Notes under the pieces: model-generated
What the model was told of the DNA's origin: nothing
The model's input: only the letters and a program-made list of their open reading frames with translations
Database searches by the model: none
Shown: piece after piece, positions 17,792 through 25,542 of the stretch
Position numbering within the stretch: the stretch's first letter is position 1
Layout of the letters: each line of letters begins with the position of its first letter
Position numbers and translations under genes: made by a program
Assembly (NCBI GenBank): GCA_934572465.1
Contig: CAKTLG010000019.1
Location: 1-33,876, forward strand
Source of the DNA: an uncultured Oscillospiraceae bacterium
GTDB taxonomy: Bacteria > Bacillota > Clostridia > Oscillospirales > Oscillospiraceae
Reading direction: 5' to 3'
DNA: 33,876 nucleotides

Positions 17792-18821
17792 CATCAAGTC
17801 CATGACCCTCGGAGAGATCACCGAGGCGCTGCGTGCGATGGGAGAGCCGCAGTTCCGCGGCAAGCAGGTCTTTTCCTGGCTGCACCGCGGCGTGACGGCG
17901 TTCGATCAGATGGTCAACATCCCGAAGCCGCTGCGCGAGAAGCTCGCGGCAGAGTATACGATCACCGCGCCGGTCGTTGCGCGCAAGCAGGTATCGCGGC
18001 TCGACGGCACGATCAAATATCTCTGGGAGCTAGCCGATGGCAATTGCATCGAAACGGTGCTCATGTCCTATCACCACGGAAATACCGTGTGCATCTCCTC
18101 GCAGGTCGGCTGCCGGATGGGCTGCAAATTCTGCGCCTCGACGCTCGCCGGCAAGGTGCGGGATCTGAAGCCGTCGGAAATGCTCGATCAGGTGCTCTTT
18201 ACGCAGCTCGATTCGGGCAGGGACATCTCCAACATTGTACTTATGGGCATCGGCGAGCCGCTGGATAACCGCAAGAACGTGCTGCGGTTTCTGGAGCTTA
18301 TCAACCATCCCGACGGGATGAACATCGGGATGCGGCATATCTCGCTCTCCACCTGCGGCGTGGTGCCGGGCATCGACGCGCTGGCAGAGGACGATCTGCA
18401 GCTCACGCTGTCGGTTTCGCTCCACGCACCCGACAGCGAGACGCGCAGCCGCATCATGCCGGTGAACAACGCCTACGACGTCTCCGAGCTGTTTGCCGCC
18501 TGCCACCGGTACTTTAAGAGGACGGGGCGGCGCATCTCGTTTGAATACGCGATGATCGACGGCGTGAACGACCATGACTGGCAGGCGGATCTGCTGGCGC
18601 AGAAGATCCGCGGGATGCCGGGGCATGTGAATCTGATCCCGCTCAACGACGTGGTCGAAAGCGAATTCAAGCCGAGCCGCCGCGTGGCGGCATTCCAGAA
18701 GCGGCTGGAGTCGCACGGGATCACAGCGACTGTGCGGCGCAGCCTCGGCGGCGATATCGACGCCAGCTGCGGACAGCTGCGGCGCAAGGAAATGAAAGCA
18801 AGGGAGGAGGAGGCGCGATGA
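17784..18821 (+). CDS. rlmN: Dual-specificity 23S rRNA/tRNA m2A methyltransferase RlmN
   Basis: 345 residues. It is a radical-SAM enzyme that methylates C2 of A2503 in 23S rRNA and A37 in some tRNAs. The 4Fe-4S motif C-x3-C-x2-C is Cys110, Cys114, Cys117 (GCRMGCKFCAST). The methyl-carrying C-terminal cysteine is Cys329 (GGDIDASCGQLR). An N-terminal helical domain (about 1-85) and VLMGIGEPLDNR complete the signature. Unlike Cfr resistance proteins it has standard RlmN features and sits in its usual operon place. Confidence 0.96.
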   Translation: MTDIKSMTLGEITEALRAMGEPQFRGKQVFSWLHRGVTAFDQMVNIPKPLREKLAAEYTITAPVVARKQVSRLDGTIKYLWELADGNCIETVLMSYHHGNTVCISSQVGCRMGCKFCASTLAGKVRDLKPSEMLDQVLFTQLDSGRDISNIVLMGIGEPLDNRKNVLRFLELINHPDGMNIGMRHISLSTCGVVPGIDALAEDDLQLTLSVSLHAPDSETRSRIMPVNNAYDVSELFAACHRYFKRTGRRISFEYAMIDGVNDHDWQADLLAQKIRGMPGHVNLIPLNDVVESEFKPSRRVAAFQKRLESHGITATVRRSLGGDIDASCGQLRRKEMKAREEEAR

Positions 18822-19549
18822 AGGGCTGCGGAAGGACCAACGTGGGACTGCGCCGGCATGAAAATCAGGACACCTTTGCCATTGAGACGGTCGGAGAGAG
18901 CCTCATTGCCGTCGTGTGCGACGGCATGGGCGGCGTCGAAGGCGGACAGGTCGCAAGCTCGCTTGCAGTTGAGACCTTTATGCGCGAGATACGCGCTCTT
19001 TTGCGCGAGGATATGACGGCGCAGCAGCTGCGTGAGCTTTCGTCCTACTGCGTGGCGCAGGCAAACCGCGCGGTGCATCAGCGCTCAGTGGACGATCCGG
19101 CCTGCCACGGCATGGGGACGACGCTCGTCTCCGCGGTCGTGACGGCGCGGGCGGCGGTCGTGTGCAACATCGGCGACAGCCGCGCCTATCTCATCCGCGG
19201 CGGCGGCATTGCGCGCATCACGCACGATCACAGCGTGGTGCAGACGCTTGTGGAGAGCGGCAACATCACGCCGGAGGAGGCGCGCACGCACCCGAACCGC
19301 AATCTCATCACCCGTGCGCTCGGCCCTGAGGAGAGCGCGCGCTGCGATGCGTTTGAGGTGCCTTTCTCGCGCGGCGACAGGCTGCTGCTGTGCACGGACG
19401 GACTGGTGGTCACGGCACGGGACACGGAGATCTGCCGCGCCGTCTGTACGGGCAGAAATGAAGAGGACAGCCTTGAGCGGCTGATCGCGCTGGCAAAGGC
19501 GCAGGGCGCGCCGGACAACGTGACGGCCGTGCTCGTCGACTATGAGTAA
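18818..19549 (+). CDS. prpC: PP2C-type Ser/Thr protein phosphatase (Stp/PrpC)
   Basis: 243 residues. It is a metal-dependent phosphatase that reverses PrkC phosphorylation in the cytoplasm. The PPM motifs are visible in order: RRHENQDTF, VVCDGMGGVEGGQVAS, GTTLVSAVV, VCNIGDSRAYLIRGG, ITHDHSVVQTLV, LITRALGPEE, LLLCTDGL and GAPDNVTAVLV. It overlaps rlmN by 4 nt (ATGA) and ends just before the kinase. The phosphatase-kinase-rsgA order is conserved across Firmicutes. Confidence 0.96.
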   Translation: MKGCGRTNVGLRRHENQDTFAIETVGESLIAVVCDGMGGVEGGQVASSLAVETFMREIRALLREDMTAQQLRELSSYCVAQANRAVHQRSVDDPACHGMGTTLVSAVVTARAAVVCNIGDSRAYLIRGGGIARITHDHSVVQTLVESGNITPEEARTHPNRNLITRALGPEESARCDAFEVPFSRGDRLLLCTDGLVVTARDTEICRAVCTGRNEEDSLERLIALAKAQGAPDNVTAVLVDYE

Positions 19550-19565
19550 GGGAGGTGGGATCGGT

Positions 19566-21314
19566 ATGGATAAAATGATAGGGAAGATGCTCGACAACCG
19601 TTACGAGCTGCTCGAGGTCATCGGCAGCGGCGGCATGGCGGTCGTCTACAAAGCCAAGTGCCACCGGCTCAACCGTCTGGTCGCGGTCAAGGTGCTCAAG
19701 AGCGATCTTGCCGAGGACGCCGATTTCCGCCGCCGCTTCCGCGACGAGTCGCAGGCCGTCGCCATGCTCTCGCACCCGAACATCGCTTCGGTCTACGACG
19801 TCAGCCGCGGCGAAACGGAATACATCGTCATGGAGCTGATCGACGGCATCACGCTCAAGCAGTACATGGAGCGGCGCGGCCAGCTCAACTGGCGCGAGGC
19901 GCTGCACTTTATCACCCAGATCATGAAGGCGCTCTCCCACGCCCACTCGCGCGGCATCATCCACCGCGACATCAAGCCGCAGAACATCATGGTTCTGCGC
20001 GACGGCAGCGTGAAGGTCGCCGATTTCGGCATCGCCTGTCTTGCCAACGCGGCAAACACCCTCACGCAAGAGGCGCTCGGCTCGGTGCACTATATGTCGC
20101 CCGAGCAGGCCAAGGGCGACCGCACAGACGCGCGCTCGGATATTTACTCCGCCGGCGTGGTGCTCTACGAGATGCTGACGGGGCGGTTGCCCTTCGAGGG
20201 CGACAGCGCGGTCTCCGTCGCTATCCAGCATTTGTCCTCCGTGCCGCTCTCGCCGCGCGAGATCAATCCCGAGGTGCCGGAGGCGCTGGAGCTGATCTGC
20301 ATGAAGGCGATGGCGTCCGATCTTGATAAACGCTATCCCTCGGCCGACGCGATGCTCGCCGATCTTGAGGAATTCCGCAAGAACCCGGAGGTCGACCTTG
20401 ACTTTACCATCGAGGATCTGCATCGGGAGACGGCCGACGAGCCGACGCAGTATATCCCCGCCGTCCGTACCGTTGCGCAGCGCGCGGCAGCGGAGAGCGA
20501 GGACGAGCCGGAGGAAAAGGGGAGCCTTCGCCGCGTGCTGACGATCGCGGGAGCGGTCATTGCAGCGGTCGCGCTGGCGGTGCTGCTATGGCATGCGATC
20601 TTCAGCAGCCTTTTCGGCAGCGAACCGGTGCAGACAGAATTCCCCGTGCCGTATCTCATCGGCATGACCATTGACGAGGCGAACGAGGATCCGCAGGTCA
20701 AGGGTATCTTCGAGATCGAGCAGATCGGTCAGCGCGCAAGCGAGTATGAGGCCGGTACGATCATCGATCAGTCGCCCGAGGAGGGAAAGGTGGTCAAGGG
20801 CAATCGCGTGATCTCCGTATTTGTCAGCACCGGCGTCAAGAGTGAGCCGATGCCGAATCTTGTGAACACGGAATACCGCAACGCGACCATCCAGCTGAAA
20901 AACCTCGACCTTGGTCTGATCGTCAGCGAGCCGGTAGAGGAGTTCAGCGATTCCATCAACTCCGGCTATATCATCCGCACGATCCCGGAAGCGGCCGAAA
21001 CGCTGCACGAGGGGGATACGGTCACGCTGGTAGTGAGCAAGGGTCCGGAGAAAAAGCCTGTCAAAGTGTTGACCTTTACAGGCATTGATATCGATACCGC
21101 GCGGCAGCTTGCCACGCAGTCCGGACTTGTGGTGAGCGAGGTCACATCCCGCCCTGACGGGATGGCCGCATCGGGCGTGGTGCTTGAGCAAAGCATCGCG
21201 CCGGAGACCGACGTGACGGAGGGAACGGCGATCAGCTTTGTCATCAGCGCCGGCCCCGTGGGAGACAGCTCCGCGGACACGTCCTCCGAGGACTGGAAGG
21301 AGCGGGCGCCGTGA
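19566..21314 (+). CDS. prkC: Membrane Ser/Thr kinase with PASTA domains (PrkC/StkP type)
   Basis: 582 residues. It senses muropeptides or lipid II outside and phosphorylates cytoplasmic proteins, linking cell-wall state to growth and spore germination. The kinase domain spans about 13-275: P-loop GSGGMAVVY, Lys42, HRDIKPQN with Asp135, DFG at 153-155, GSVHYMSPEQAKGD. One transmembrane helix follows (about 323-344). Three extracellular PASTA repeats follow (about 358-425, 425-495, 495-568); the third (KVLTFTGIDIDTARQLATQSG) lacks the usual proline-valine opening and is divergent. Start ATG 19566 follows GGGAGGTG; an in-frame ATG at 19542 overlaps prpC and lies before that site. Confidence 0.95.
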   Translation: MDKMIGKMLDNRYELLEVIGSGGMAVVYKAKCHRLNRLVAVKVLKSDLAEDADFRRRFRDESQAVAMLSHPNIASVYDVSRGETEYIVMELIDGITLKQYMERRGQLNWREALHFITQIMKALSHAHSRGIIHRDIKPQNIMVLRDGSVKVADFGIACLANAANTLTQEALGSVHYMSPEQAKGDRTDARSDIYSAGVVLYEMLTGRLPFEGDSAVSVAIQHLSSVPLSPREINPEVPEALELICMKAMASDLDKRYPSADAMLADLEEFRKNPEVDLDFTIEDLHRETADEPTQYIPAVRTVAQRAAAESEDEPEEKGSLRRVLTIAGAVIAAVALAVLLWHAIFSSLFGSEPVQTEFPVPYLIGMTIDEANEDPQVKGIFEIEQIGQRASEYEAGTIIDQSPEEGKVVKGNRVISVFVSTGVKSEPMPNLVNTEYRNATIQLKNLDLGLIVSEPVEEFSDSINSGYIIRTIPEAAETLHEGDTVTLVVSKGPEKKPVKVLTFTGIDIDTARQLATQSGLVVSEVTSRPDGMAASGVVLEQSIAPETDVTEGTAISFVISAGPVGDSSADTSSEDWKERAP

Positions 21315-22210
21315 AAGGGAGGATACAGCGCGCACTGAGCGGATTCTACTATGTGAGGTGCGAGAATGGTATGCTCCTGACGTGCAAGGCGCGCGGTAAG
21401 TTCCGCAGGGAGGGCATTTCTCCGCTCGTCGGCGACGACGTTGAATTCTGCGAGCTGCCCGGCGGCGAGGGGCGCATCGACGCGCTCCTGCCGCGCAGAA
21501 ACAGCTTTGACCGCCCAAGCGTCGCCAACATCGACCAGATGGTCATCGTCTGCTCACAGGCCATCCCGAAGACTGACCCGTATCTGGTCGACCGCATGAC
21601 GGCCATCGCCGCGCTCAAGGACTGCGATGTGCTTATCTGCATCAATAAGTGCGATCTTGATCCCGCCGACGAACTGCGGCGGTATTACGAGGGGGCCGGC
21701 TTTCGCACCGTCTGCGTCAGCGCGGAAACGGGCGAGGGCATCGAGCTTCTGCGCGCACAGCTCGTCGGACGGCTTTCCGCCGTGACGGGAAACTCCGGCG
21801 TCGGCAAGTCGAGCATCCTCAACGCGCTGGACGAAACGATATCGCTCAAGACGGGGGAGGTCAGTCAGGCGCTGGGCCGCGGACGGCACACGACGCGCCA
21901 TGTGGAGCTCTATGAGCTTTCCTGCGGCGCGGAGATCATCGACACGCCGGGTTTTTCTTCGTTTGAAGCGGAGGGACTGGAGCTGGAGCTGAAAAAGCGT
22001 CTGCCGGAGTGCTTTCCGGACTTTCGTCCGTACCTGGACGGCTGCCGGTTCGTCGGATGCAGCCATACAAAGGAGCAGGGCTGCGCCGTGCGGCAGGCCG
22101 TGGCGGACGGAAAGCTTGTCCGCGGGCGGCATGAGAGCTATTGCAGACTCTATAATGAGCTGAAGGAACTGCGCGAGTGGAACGCGGAGGGACACGGCAA
22201 GCGCGGATAA
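21311..22210 (+). CDS. rsgA: Ribosome small-subunit-dependent GTPase RsgA
   Basis: 299 residues. It is a circularly permuted GTPase that checks late 30S assembly. An N-terminal OB fold (about 1-70) is followed by G4 NKCD (Asn112), then the P-loop GNSGVGKSS (from Gly160) and G3 DTPGFSSFE (Asp211), the permuted order. The zinc module reads CRFVGCSHTKEQGCAV. The start is GTG 21311, overlapping the prkC stop by 4 nt. In B. subtilis rpe and thiN follow; here a terminator ends the operon. Confidence 0.95.
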   Translation: MKGRIQRALSGFYYVRCENGMLLTCKARGKFRREGISPLVGDDVEFCELPGGEGRIDALLPRRNSFDRPSVANIDQMVIVCSQAIPKTDPYLVDRMTAIAALKDCDVLICINKCDLDPADELRRYYEGAGFRTVCVSAETGEGIELLRAQLVGRLSAVTGNSGVGKSSILNALDETISLKTGEVSQALGRGRHTTRHVELYELSCGAEIIDTPGFSSFEAEGLELELKKRLPECFPDFRPYLDGCRFVGCSHTKEQGCAVRQAVADGKLVRGRHESYCRLYNELKELREWNAEGHGKRG

Positions 22211-22219
22211 TAAAAAATG

Positions 22220-22260
22220 GCAGAGGCCTGCACCATTTCGGTGCAGGCCTCTGCGGTTTT
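22220..22260. terminator. Bidirectional terminator between convergent rsgA and cysK
   Basis: A perfect 15-bp stem (22220-22234 with 22240-22254, loop ATTTC) has GGTTTT on the plus side. On the minus side the stem is followed by CATTTTTTATT. It can stop transcripts from both genes. Confidence 0.93.
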
Positions 22261-22284
22261 ATGGAGAATGAGAAGGGAGAACGG

Positions 22285-23217
22285 TCAATCCTGAAACAGC
22301 GGGGTGGAGAGATAGCGGTCGCCGGTATCGGGCAGCAGGACAACGATGGTCTTGCCCTTGTTCTCGGGACGCTTGGCAAGCTGAATGCCCGCCCAGACGG
22401 CGGCGCCGGAGGAGATACCGACCAAAACGCCCTCGCTGTGGCCGACGAGCTTACCGGTGGCAAAGGCGTCGTCGTTCTCAACGGGGATCACCTCATCATA
22501 AACAGAGGTGTCCAGCACCTCGGGGACAAAGCCCGCGCCGATGCCCTGAATCTTGTGCGCGCCCGCGACGCCCTTGCTCAGCACAGGGGAGGAGGCAGGC
22601 TCGACAGCGACGACCTTGACGCCGCTCTTCTGCTCCTTGAGGAACTTGCCCGTGCCGGTCAGCGTGCCGCCGGTGCCGACACCGGCGACGAAAAAGTCGA
22701 CCTGACCATCGGTATCGGCCCAGATCTCGGGGCCGGTGGTCTCGTAATGCGCCTTGGGATTGGCGGGGTTGACGAACTGGCCGGCAATGAAGCTGTTCGG
22801 GATCTGCGCGGCCAGCTCCTCCGCCTTGGCGATCGCGCCCTTCATGCCCTTGGCGCCGTCGGAAAGCACGAGCTCCGCGCCATAAGCCTTCATCAGCTGG
22901 CGGCGCTCGACACTCATGGTCTCCGGCATGACGATGATGATGCGGTAGCCGCGCGCGGCGGCGACGGAGGCGAGACCGATGCCGGTGTTGCCGGAGGTCG
23001 GCTCGATGATGACGGAATCAGCCTTGAGCTTGCCGCTCGCCTCAGCATCGTCGAGGATCGCCTTGGCGATACGATCCTTCACAGAACCGGCGGGGTTAAA
23101 GTATTCAAGCTTTGCAAGAAGTTTTGCTTCAAGCTTTTCGGTCTTTTCGATGTGGGTCAGCTCCAGCAGCGGGGTCTTGCCGATCAGCTGGTCTGCGGAT
23201 GTATAGATCTTGCTCAT
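22285..23217 (-). CDS. cysK: Cysteine synthase A (O-acetylserine sulfhydrylase)
   Basis: 310 residues. It is a PLP enzyme making cysteine from O-acetylserine and sulfide. The PLP lysine is Lys47 in [14 protein letters not shown]. The substrate loop TSGNTG is at 74-79. [10 protein letters not shown] binds the PLP phosphate, and GISSGAA near the end is typical. GGAGGAAAATATT precedes the ATG. It is a single-gene unit transcribed from a consensus promoter (23366-23394) with a leader of about 140 nt. The divergent Rrf2 regulator is its likely controller. No cysE is in the window. Confidence 0.96.
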   Translation of the reverse strand: MSKIYTSADQLIGKTPLLELTHIEKTEKLEAKLLAKLEYFNPAGSVKDRIAKAILDDAEASGKLKADSVIIEPTSGNTGIGLASVAAARGYRIIIVMPETMSVERRQLMKAYGAELVLSDGAKGMKGAIAKAEELAAQIPNSFIAGQFVNPANPKAHYETTGPEIWADTDGQVDFFVAGVGTGGTLTGTGKFLKEQKSGVKVVAVEPASSPVLSKGVAGAHKIQGIGAGFVPEVLDTSVYDEVIPVENDDAFATGKLVGHSEGVLVGISSGAAVWAGIQLAKRPENKGKTIVVLLPDTGDRYLSTPLFQD

Positions 23218-23257
23218 AATATTTTCCTCCTGAACGATATCGTTCCATGTCGTTATT

Positions 23258-23332
23258 TCAAAACTTCTCTTTTAGATTTGTCTGCATTCTGCTTCCGGCG
23301 CGGCGACATCGCGTGAAGTAATAGTTGTCCAT
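23258..23332 (-). CDS. Possible 24-residue leader peptide upstream of cysK
   Basis: On the minus strand an ATG at 23332-23330 opens a 24-codon frame beginning [17 protein letters not shown] and ending with TGA at 23260-23258. It lies wholly within the predicted cysK leader, about 25 nt after the expected transcription start and 40 nt before cysK. GAAAGG lies 11 nt upstream of the ATG, a slightly long spacing. A single Cys codon (residue 9) beside Arg codons could report cysteine supply. Only the frame and its position are seen; expression and function are inference. Confidence 0.35.
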   Translation of the reverse strand: MDNYYFTRCRRAGSRMQTNLKEKF

Positions 23333-23365
23333 TCAATTACCGACCTTTCAAGTAGGTATGTAGGG

Positions 23366-23394
23366 ATTATACGGCGCGATACTTGATTTGTCAA
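23366..23394 (-). promoter_or_regulatory. Consensus promoter of cysK
   Basis: On the minus strand TTGACA (23394-23389), 17-bp spacer, TATAAT (23371-23366): both hexamers are perfect. Such a strong core promoter suggests control by repression. Confidence 0.93.
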
Positions 23395-23407
23395 TGGGAA
23401 ATTCCCA
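23395..23407. promoter_or_regulatory. Candidate Rrf2 operator dyad
   Basis: TGGGAA-A-TTCCCA is a perfect dyad about a central A. It directly abuts the cysK -35 and lies 11 bp before the Rrf2-gene -35. A related half site, GAATTCCCAT, overlaps the second promoter (23420-23429). The position fits an operator acting on both genes; this is inference. Confidence 0.45.
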
Positions 23408-23417
23408 AAAAAATCTG

Positions 23418-23446
23418 TTGAATTCCCATAAACCATGTAATATAAT
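23418..23446 (+). promoter_or_regulatory. Promoter of the Rrf2-family gene
   Basis: TTGAAT (23418-23423), 17-bp spacer, TATAAT (23441-23446), facing away from the cysK promoter; the two -35 boxes are 23 bp apart. Confidence 0.88.
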
Positions 23447-23520
23447 AGGAATATCAGAAGTTGAAGAGGGCCGTCTCCCGTGCTCCTTTCAACGGATGAT
23501 GAGAAAGGCGTGAACATACT

Positions 23521-23949
23521 ATGATGATTTCGACAAAGGGCCGCTATGCGCTGCGCGTGCTCATCGACATGGCGGAGCACCACAAGGATGGCTATATCCC
23601 GCTCAAGGAGATCGCCAAGCGGCAGGAGATCTCTGAAAAATATCTGGAGAGCATCGTCAAAACGCTTGTCAAGGGCGGCGTGGTGGAGGGGATGCGCGGC
23701 AAGGGCGGCGGCTACCGCCTGTGCAAGAGTCCCGACCAGTTCACGACCGGTTACCTTCTGCGGCTGATGGAGGGCTCGCTCGCGCCGGTGGCCTGCCTTG
23801 GAGCGGGCAGCGCGCCTTGCGAGCGCGCGTCAGAGTGCCGCACGCTTGCGCTGTGGTCGGGGCTGAACGATGTGATCAACAAGTATCTGGATCAATACAC
23901 GCTTGCCGATCTTCTCCGTGAAGACGACGGGTTTGATTATGTGATCTGA
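23521..23949 (+). CDS. Rrf2-family transcription regulator (IscR/CymR type)
   Basis: 142 residues. The N-terminal winged helix (MMISTKGRYALRVLIDMAEH, IPLKEIAKRQEISEKYLESIVKTLVKGG, GKGGGYRL) is the classic Rrf2 fold. The C-terminal half has three cysteines (ACLGAGSAPCERASECRTL: C-x7-C-x5-C), as in members that hold an iron-sulfur cluster. B. subtilis CymR, which controls cysteine genes, lacks such a cluster and works with CysK. Divergence from cysK suggests control of cysteine synthesis, autoregulated through the dyad at 23395. Either ATG (23521 or 23524) may start translation. Whether it is an IscR or a CymR counterpart cannot be settled by eye. Confidence 0.92.
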   Translation: MMISTKGRYALRVLIDMAEHHKDGYIPLKEIAKRQEISEKYLESIVKTLVKGGVVEGMRGKGGGYRLCKSPDQFTTGYLLRLMEGSLAPVACLGAGSAPCERASECRTLALWSGLNDVINKYLDQYTLADLLREDDGFDYVI

Positions 23950-23954
23950 TGGGG

Positions 23955-23983
23955 TTCCCTTTTTTGCGCATTCCTGCTACAAT
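23955..23983 (+). promoter_or_regulatory. Probable promoter of the lipoprotein gene
   Basis: TGC plus TACAAT (23975-23983) is an extended -10. The -35 (TTCCCT, 23955-23960) is weak at 17 bp. It lies 57 nt before the ATG. Confidence 0.5.
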
Positions 23984-24039
23984 ACTCATTGGCCTTCAAA
24001 GAGGAGCGCCGCAAAAAGACAGAATATAAGGAGATACCG

Positions 24040-24891
24040 ATGAAACGATCACTCACCATGCTTCTGACTCTCGTACTGCTGCTCTCGCTTGCCGCCTGCG
24101 GCAGCAAGCAGGATCAAGCGCCGTCCGAGCTTCCACAGGATCAACAGAATCAGGTCGATCAGGATGCCCCACAGGACAGCACGGACGCGGCGAAGGAAGA
24201 TGACGCTGGGACTCCGGACAGCGAGCGCGAGACAGAGCAGCCCGTTGAGATCCAGCAGCCGGAGCCGTCTGACGGAGAAGGCGAGGCGAATGAAGCGCCG
24301 AAGGACGATGCGCAGGAGGTGCCTGCTTCCCAGCCGGAGCAGCCCTCAACGCCCGCCTCACAGCCGGCAGAGGTACCGGAGGAGACGCCGGAGCAGCCCG
24401 CTGGGGAGACATCTGACGCGGACAACAGCGCGCTCGCGCTGCTCAACGCGGCGTGGAGCACTTATGGCGAGGACGAAAAGTTCCCCGCCATGGGCGGCGA
24501 TGCGGCGCACGCCGTAGACAGTGCGCCGGGCAGCTTTGACATTGCGAATGTTGACAGTCTGAGCTATCAGCTCACGTTTCCTGCTGAAGATGCCGATCTG
24601 ATCGATGCGGCCGCGTCGCTCGTGCATATGATGAATATGAACACCTTTACCTGCGGTGCGTTCCATGTGACGGACGCAGGAAATGCGGCAAAGCTCGCGT
24701 CGGATCTTCGCCTCGCCGTGCAGGGCAAGCATTGGATGTGCGGCTTTCCGGATAAGCTCGTGATCCTTACGGCGGATGAATATGTGATCTCGCTGTATGG
24801 CAACGAGGAACTTGTCAACACGTTCAGCGACGCGCTGCAAGCTGCGAATGCGGAGCTGACCATCGCTTATGATGAGGCGATCGCGGCATAA
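24040..24891 (+). CDS. Secreted lipoprotein with acidic P/E/Q-rich linker, function unknown
   Basis: 283 residues. A type II signal peptide (MKRSLTMLLTLVLLLSLAAC) ends with lipobox LAAC, Cys20, so it is anchored outside the membrane. Residues about 21-140 are low-complexity, acidic and rich in Pro, Glu, Gln, Ala and Ser, probably a flexible spacer. The C-terminal globular part (about 140-283) starts ALALLNAAWSTYGEDEKFP and contains LVHMMNMNTFTCGAFHV and ILTADEYVISLYGNEELVN. Its layout recalls DUF4358-like lipoproteins of Clostridia, but I cannot assign it firmly. ATG 24040 is preceded by AAGGAG. It has its own promoter and a bidirectional terminator. Confidence 0.85.
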   Translation: MKRSLTMLLTLVLLLSLAACGSKQDQAPSELPQDQQNQVDQDAPQDSTDAAKEDDAGTPDSERETEQPVEIQQPEPSDGEGEANEAPKDDAQEVPASQPEQPSTPASQPAEVPEETPEQPAGETSDADNSALALLNAAWSTYGEDEKFPAMGGDAAHAVDSAPGSFDIANVDSLSYQLTFPAEDADLIDAAASLVHMMNMNTFTCGAFHVTDAGNAAKLASDLRLAVQGKHWMCGFPDKLVILTADEYVISLYGNEELVNTFSDALQAANAELTIAYDEAIAA

Positions 24892-24901
24892 GGATCAGCT
24901 A

Positions 24902-24938
24902 AAAAGGACGGCGGACCCGATGGGTCTGCCGCCCTTTT
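24902..24938. terminator. Bidirectional terminator between lipoprotein and cotJ genes
   Basis: A stem of 10 bp with one G-T pair (CGGCGGACCC with GGGTCTGCCG, loop GAT) is extended by GG-CC and A-T pairs past one mismatch. TTTT follows on the plus strand and TTTTT on the minus strand, which suits these convergent genes. Confidence 0.88.
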
Positions 24939-24945
24939 GCATATT

Positions 24946-25542
24946 TCAGCGATCGAAGCTGGGATTGACGTAATAAACGTTCTTTTCATCCAGCCGCTCT
25001 CTGGCGAGACGGAGCCCTTCGCCGAAGCGCTGGAAGTGCACGATCTCTCGTGCACGGAGGAACTTGATGACGTCGCTGACATCCGGATCGTCGGAAAGGC
25101 GAAGGATGTTGTCGTAGGTCACACGCGCCTTCTGCTCGGCGGCAAGGTCTTCGGTGAGATCGGCGATGGTGTCGCCGGTGACCTGCATGGTGCTGGCCGA
25201 CCACGGGTAGCCGGAGGCGAACTGTGGGAACACGCCCGCCGTGTGATCGACAAAATAGGTATCAAAGCCGGACTCCTTGATCTGATCCTCGGTCAAATTG
25301 CGCGTGAGCTGATGAACGATCGTACCGACCATCTCAAGATGCCCCAGCTCCTCTGTGCCGATGTCGGTCAGCAGCCCCTTGAGCTCAGGGTAGGGCATGG
25401 AATAGCGCTGGGAAAGATAGCGCAGCGATGCGCCAAGCTCGCCGTCCGGTCCCCCGTACTGCGAAATGATCGCCATGGCAAGCTTCGGATTCGGGTTCTT
25501 GATCTTGACGGGGTACTGTAATTTCTTTTCATAGACAAACAT
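24946..25542 (-). CDS. cotJC: Spore coat protein CotJC, manganese-catalase family
   Basis: 198 residues. It has the ferritin-like manganese catalase fold and is expected in the spore coat, where it would break down hydrogen peroxide. Metal ligands are visible at the family spacing: Glu35 (GPDGELGASLRYL), Glu65 and His68 (TEELGHLEM), Glu136 (AAEQKAR) and His169 (EIVHFQRFGE). The start is the ATG at 25542, which shares one base with the TAA of the upstream gene (TAATG) after GGAGGG; a longer in-frame extension to 25587 would overlap that gene and lacks support. The length suits CotJC. Confidence 0.95.
   Translation of the reverse strand: MFVYEKKLQYPVKIKNPNPKLAMAIISQYGGPDGELGASLRYLSQRYSMPYPELKGLLTDIGTEELGHLEMVGTIVHQLTRNLTEDQIKESGFDTYFVDHTAGVFPQFASGYPWSASTMQVTGDTIADLTEDLAAEQKARVTYDNILRLSDDPDVSDVIKFLRAREIVHFQRFGEGLRLARERLDEKNVYYVNPSFDR

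Larger units (their letters stand above)
23218..23520. promoter_or_regulatory. Divergent control region between cysK and the Rrf2 gene
   Basis: This 303-base region holds, from left: the cysK ribosome site, a 14-bp palindrome (23232-23245), a possible 24-codon leader ORF (23258-23332, minus), the cysK promoter (minus), a 13-bp dyad (23395-23407), the Rrf2-gene promoter (plus) and a 74-nt leader for that gene. No T-box or known riboswitch was recognised. Confidence 0.7.

Noticed and set aside
22177..23316. A 379-codon plus-strand frame opposite cysK
   Set aside because: It begins inside rsgA, passes through a bidirectional terminator and is antisense to a certain cysK.
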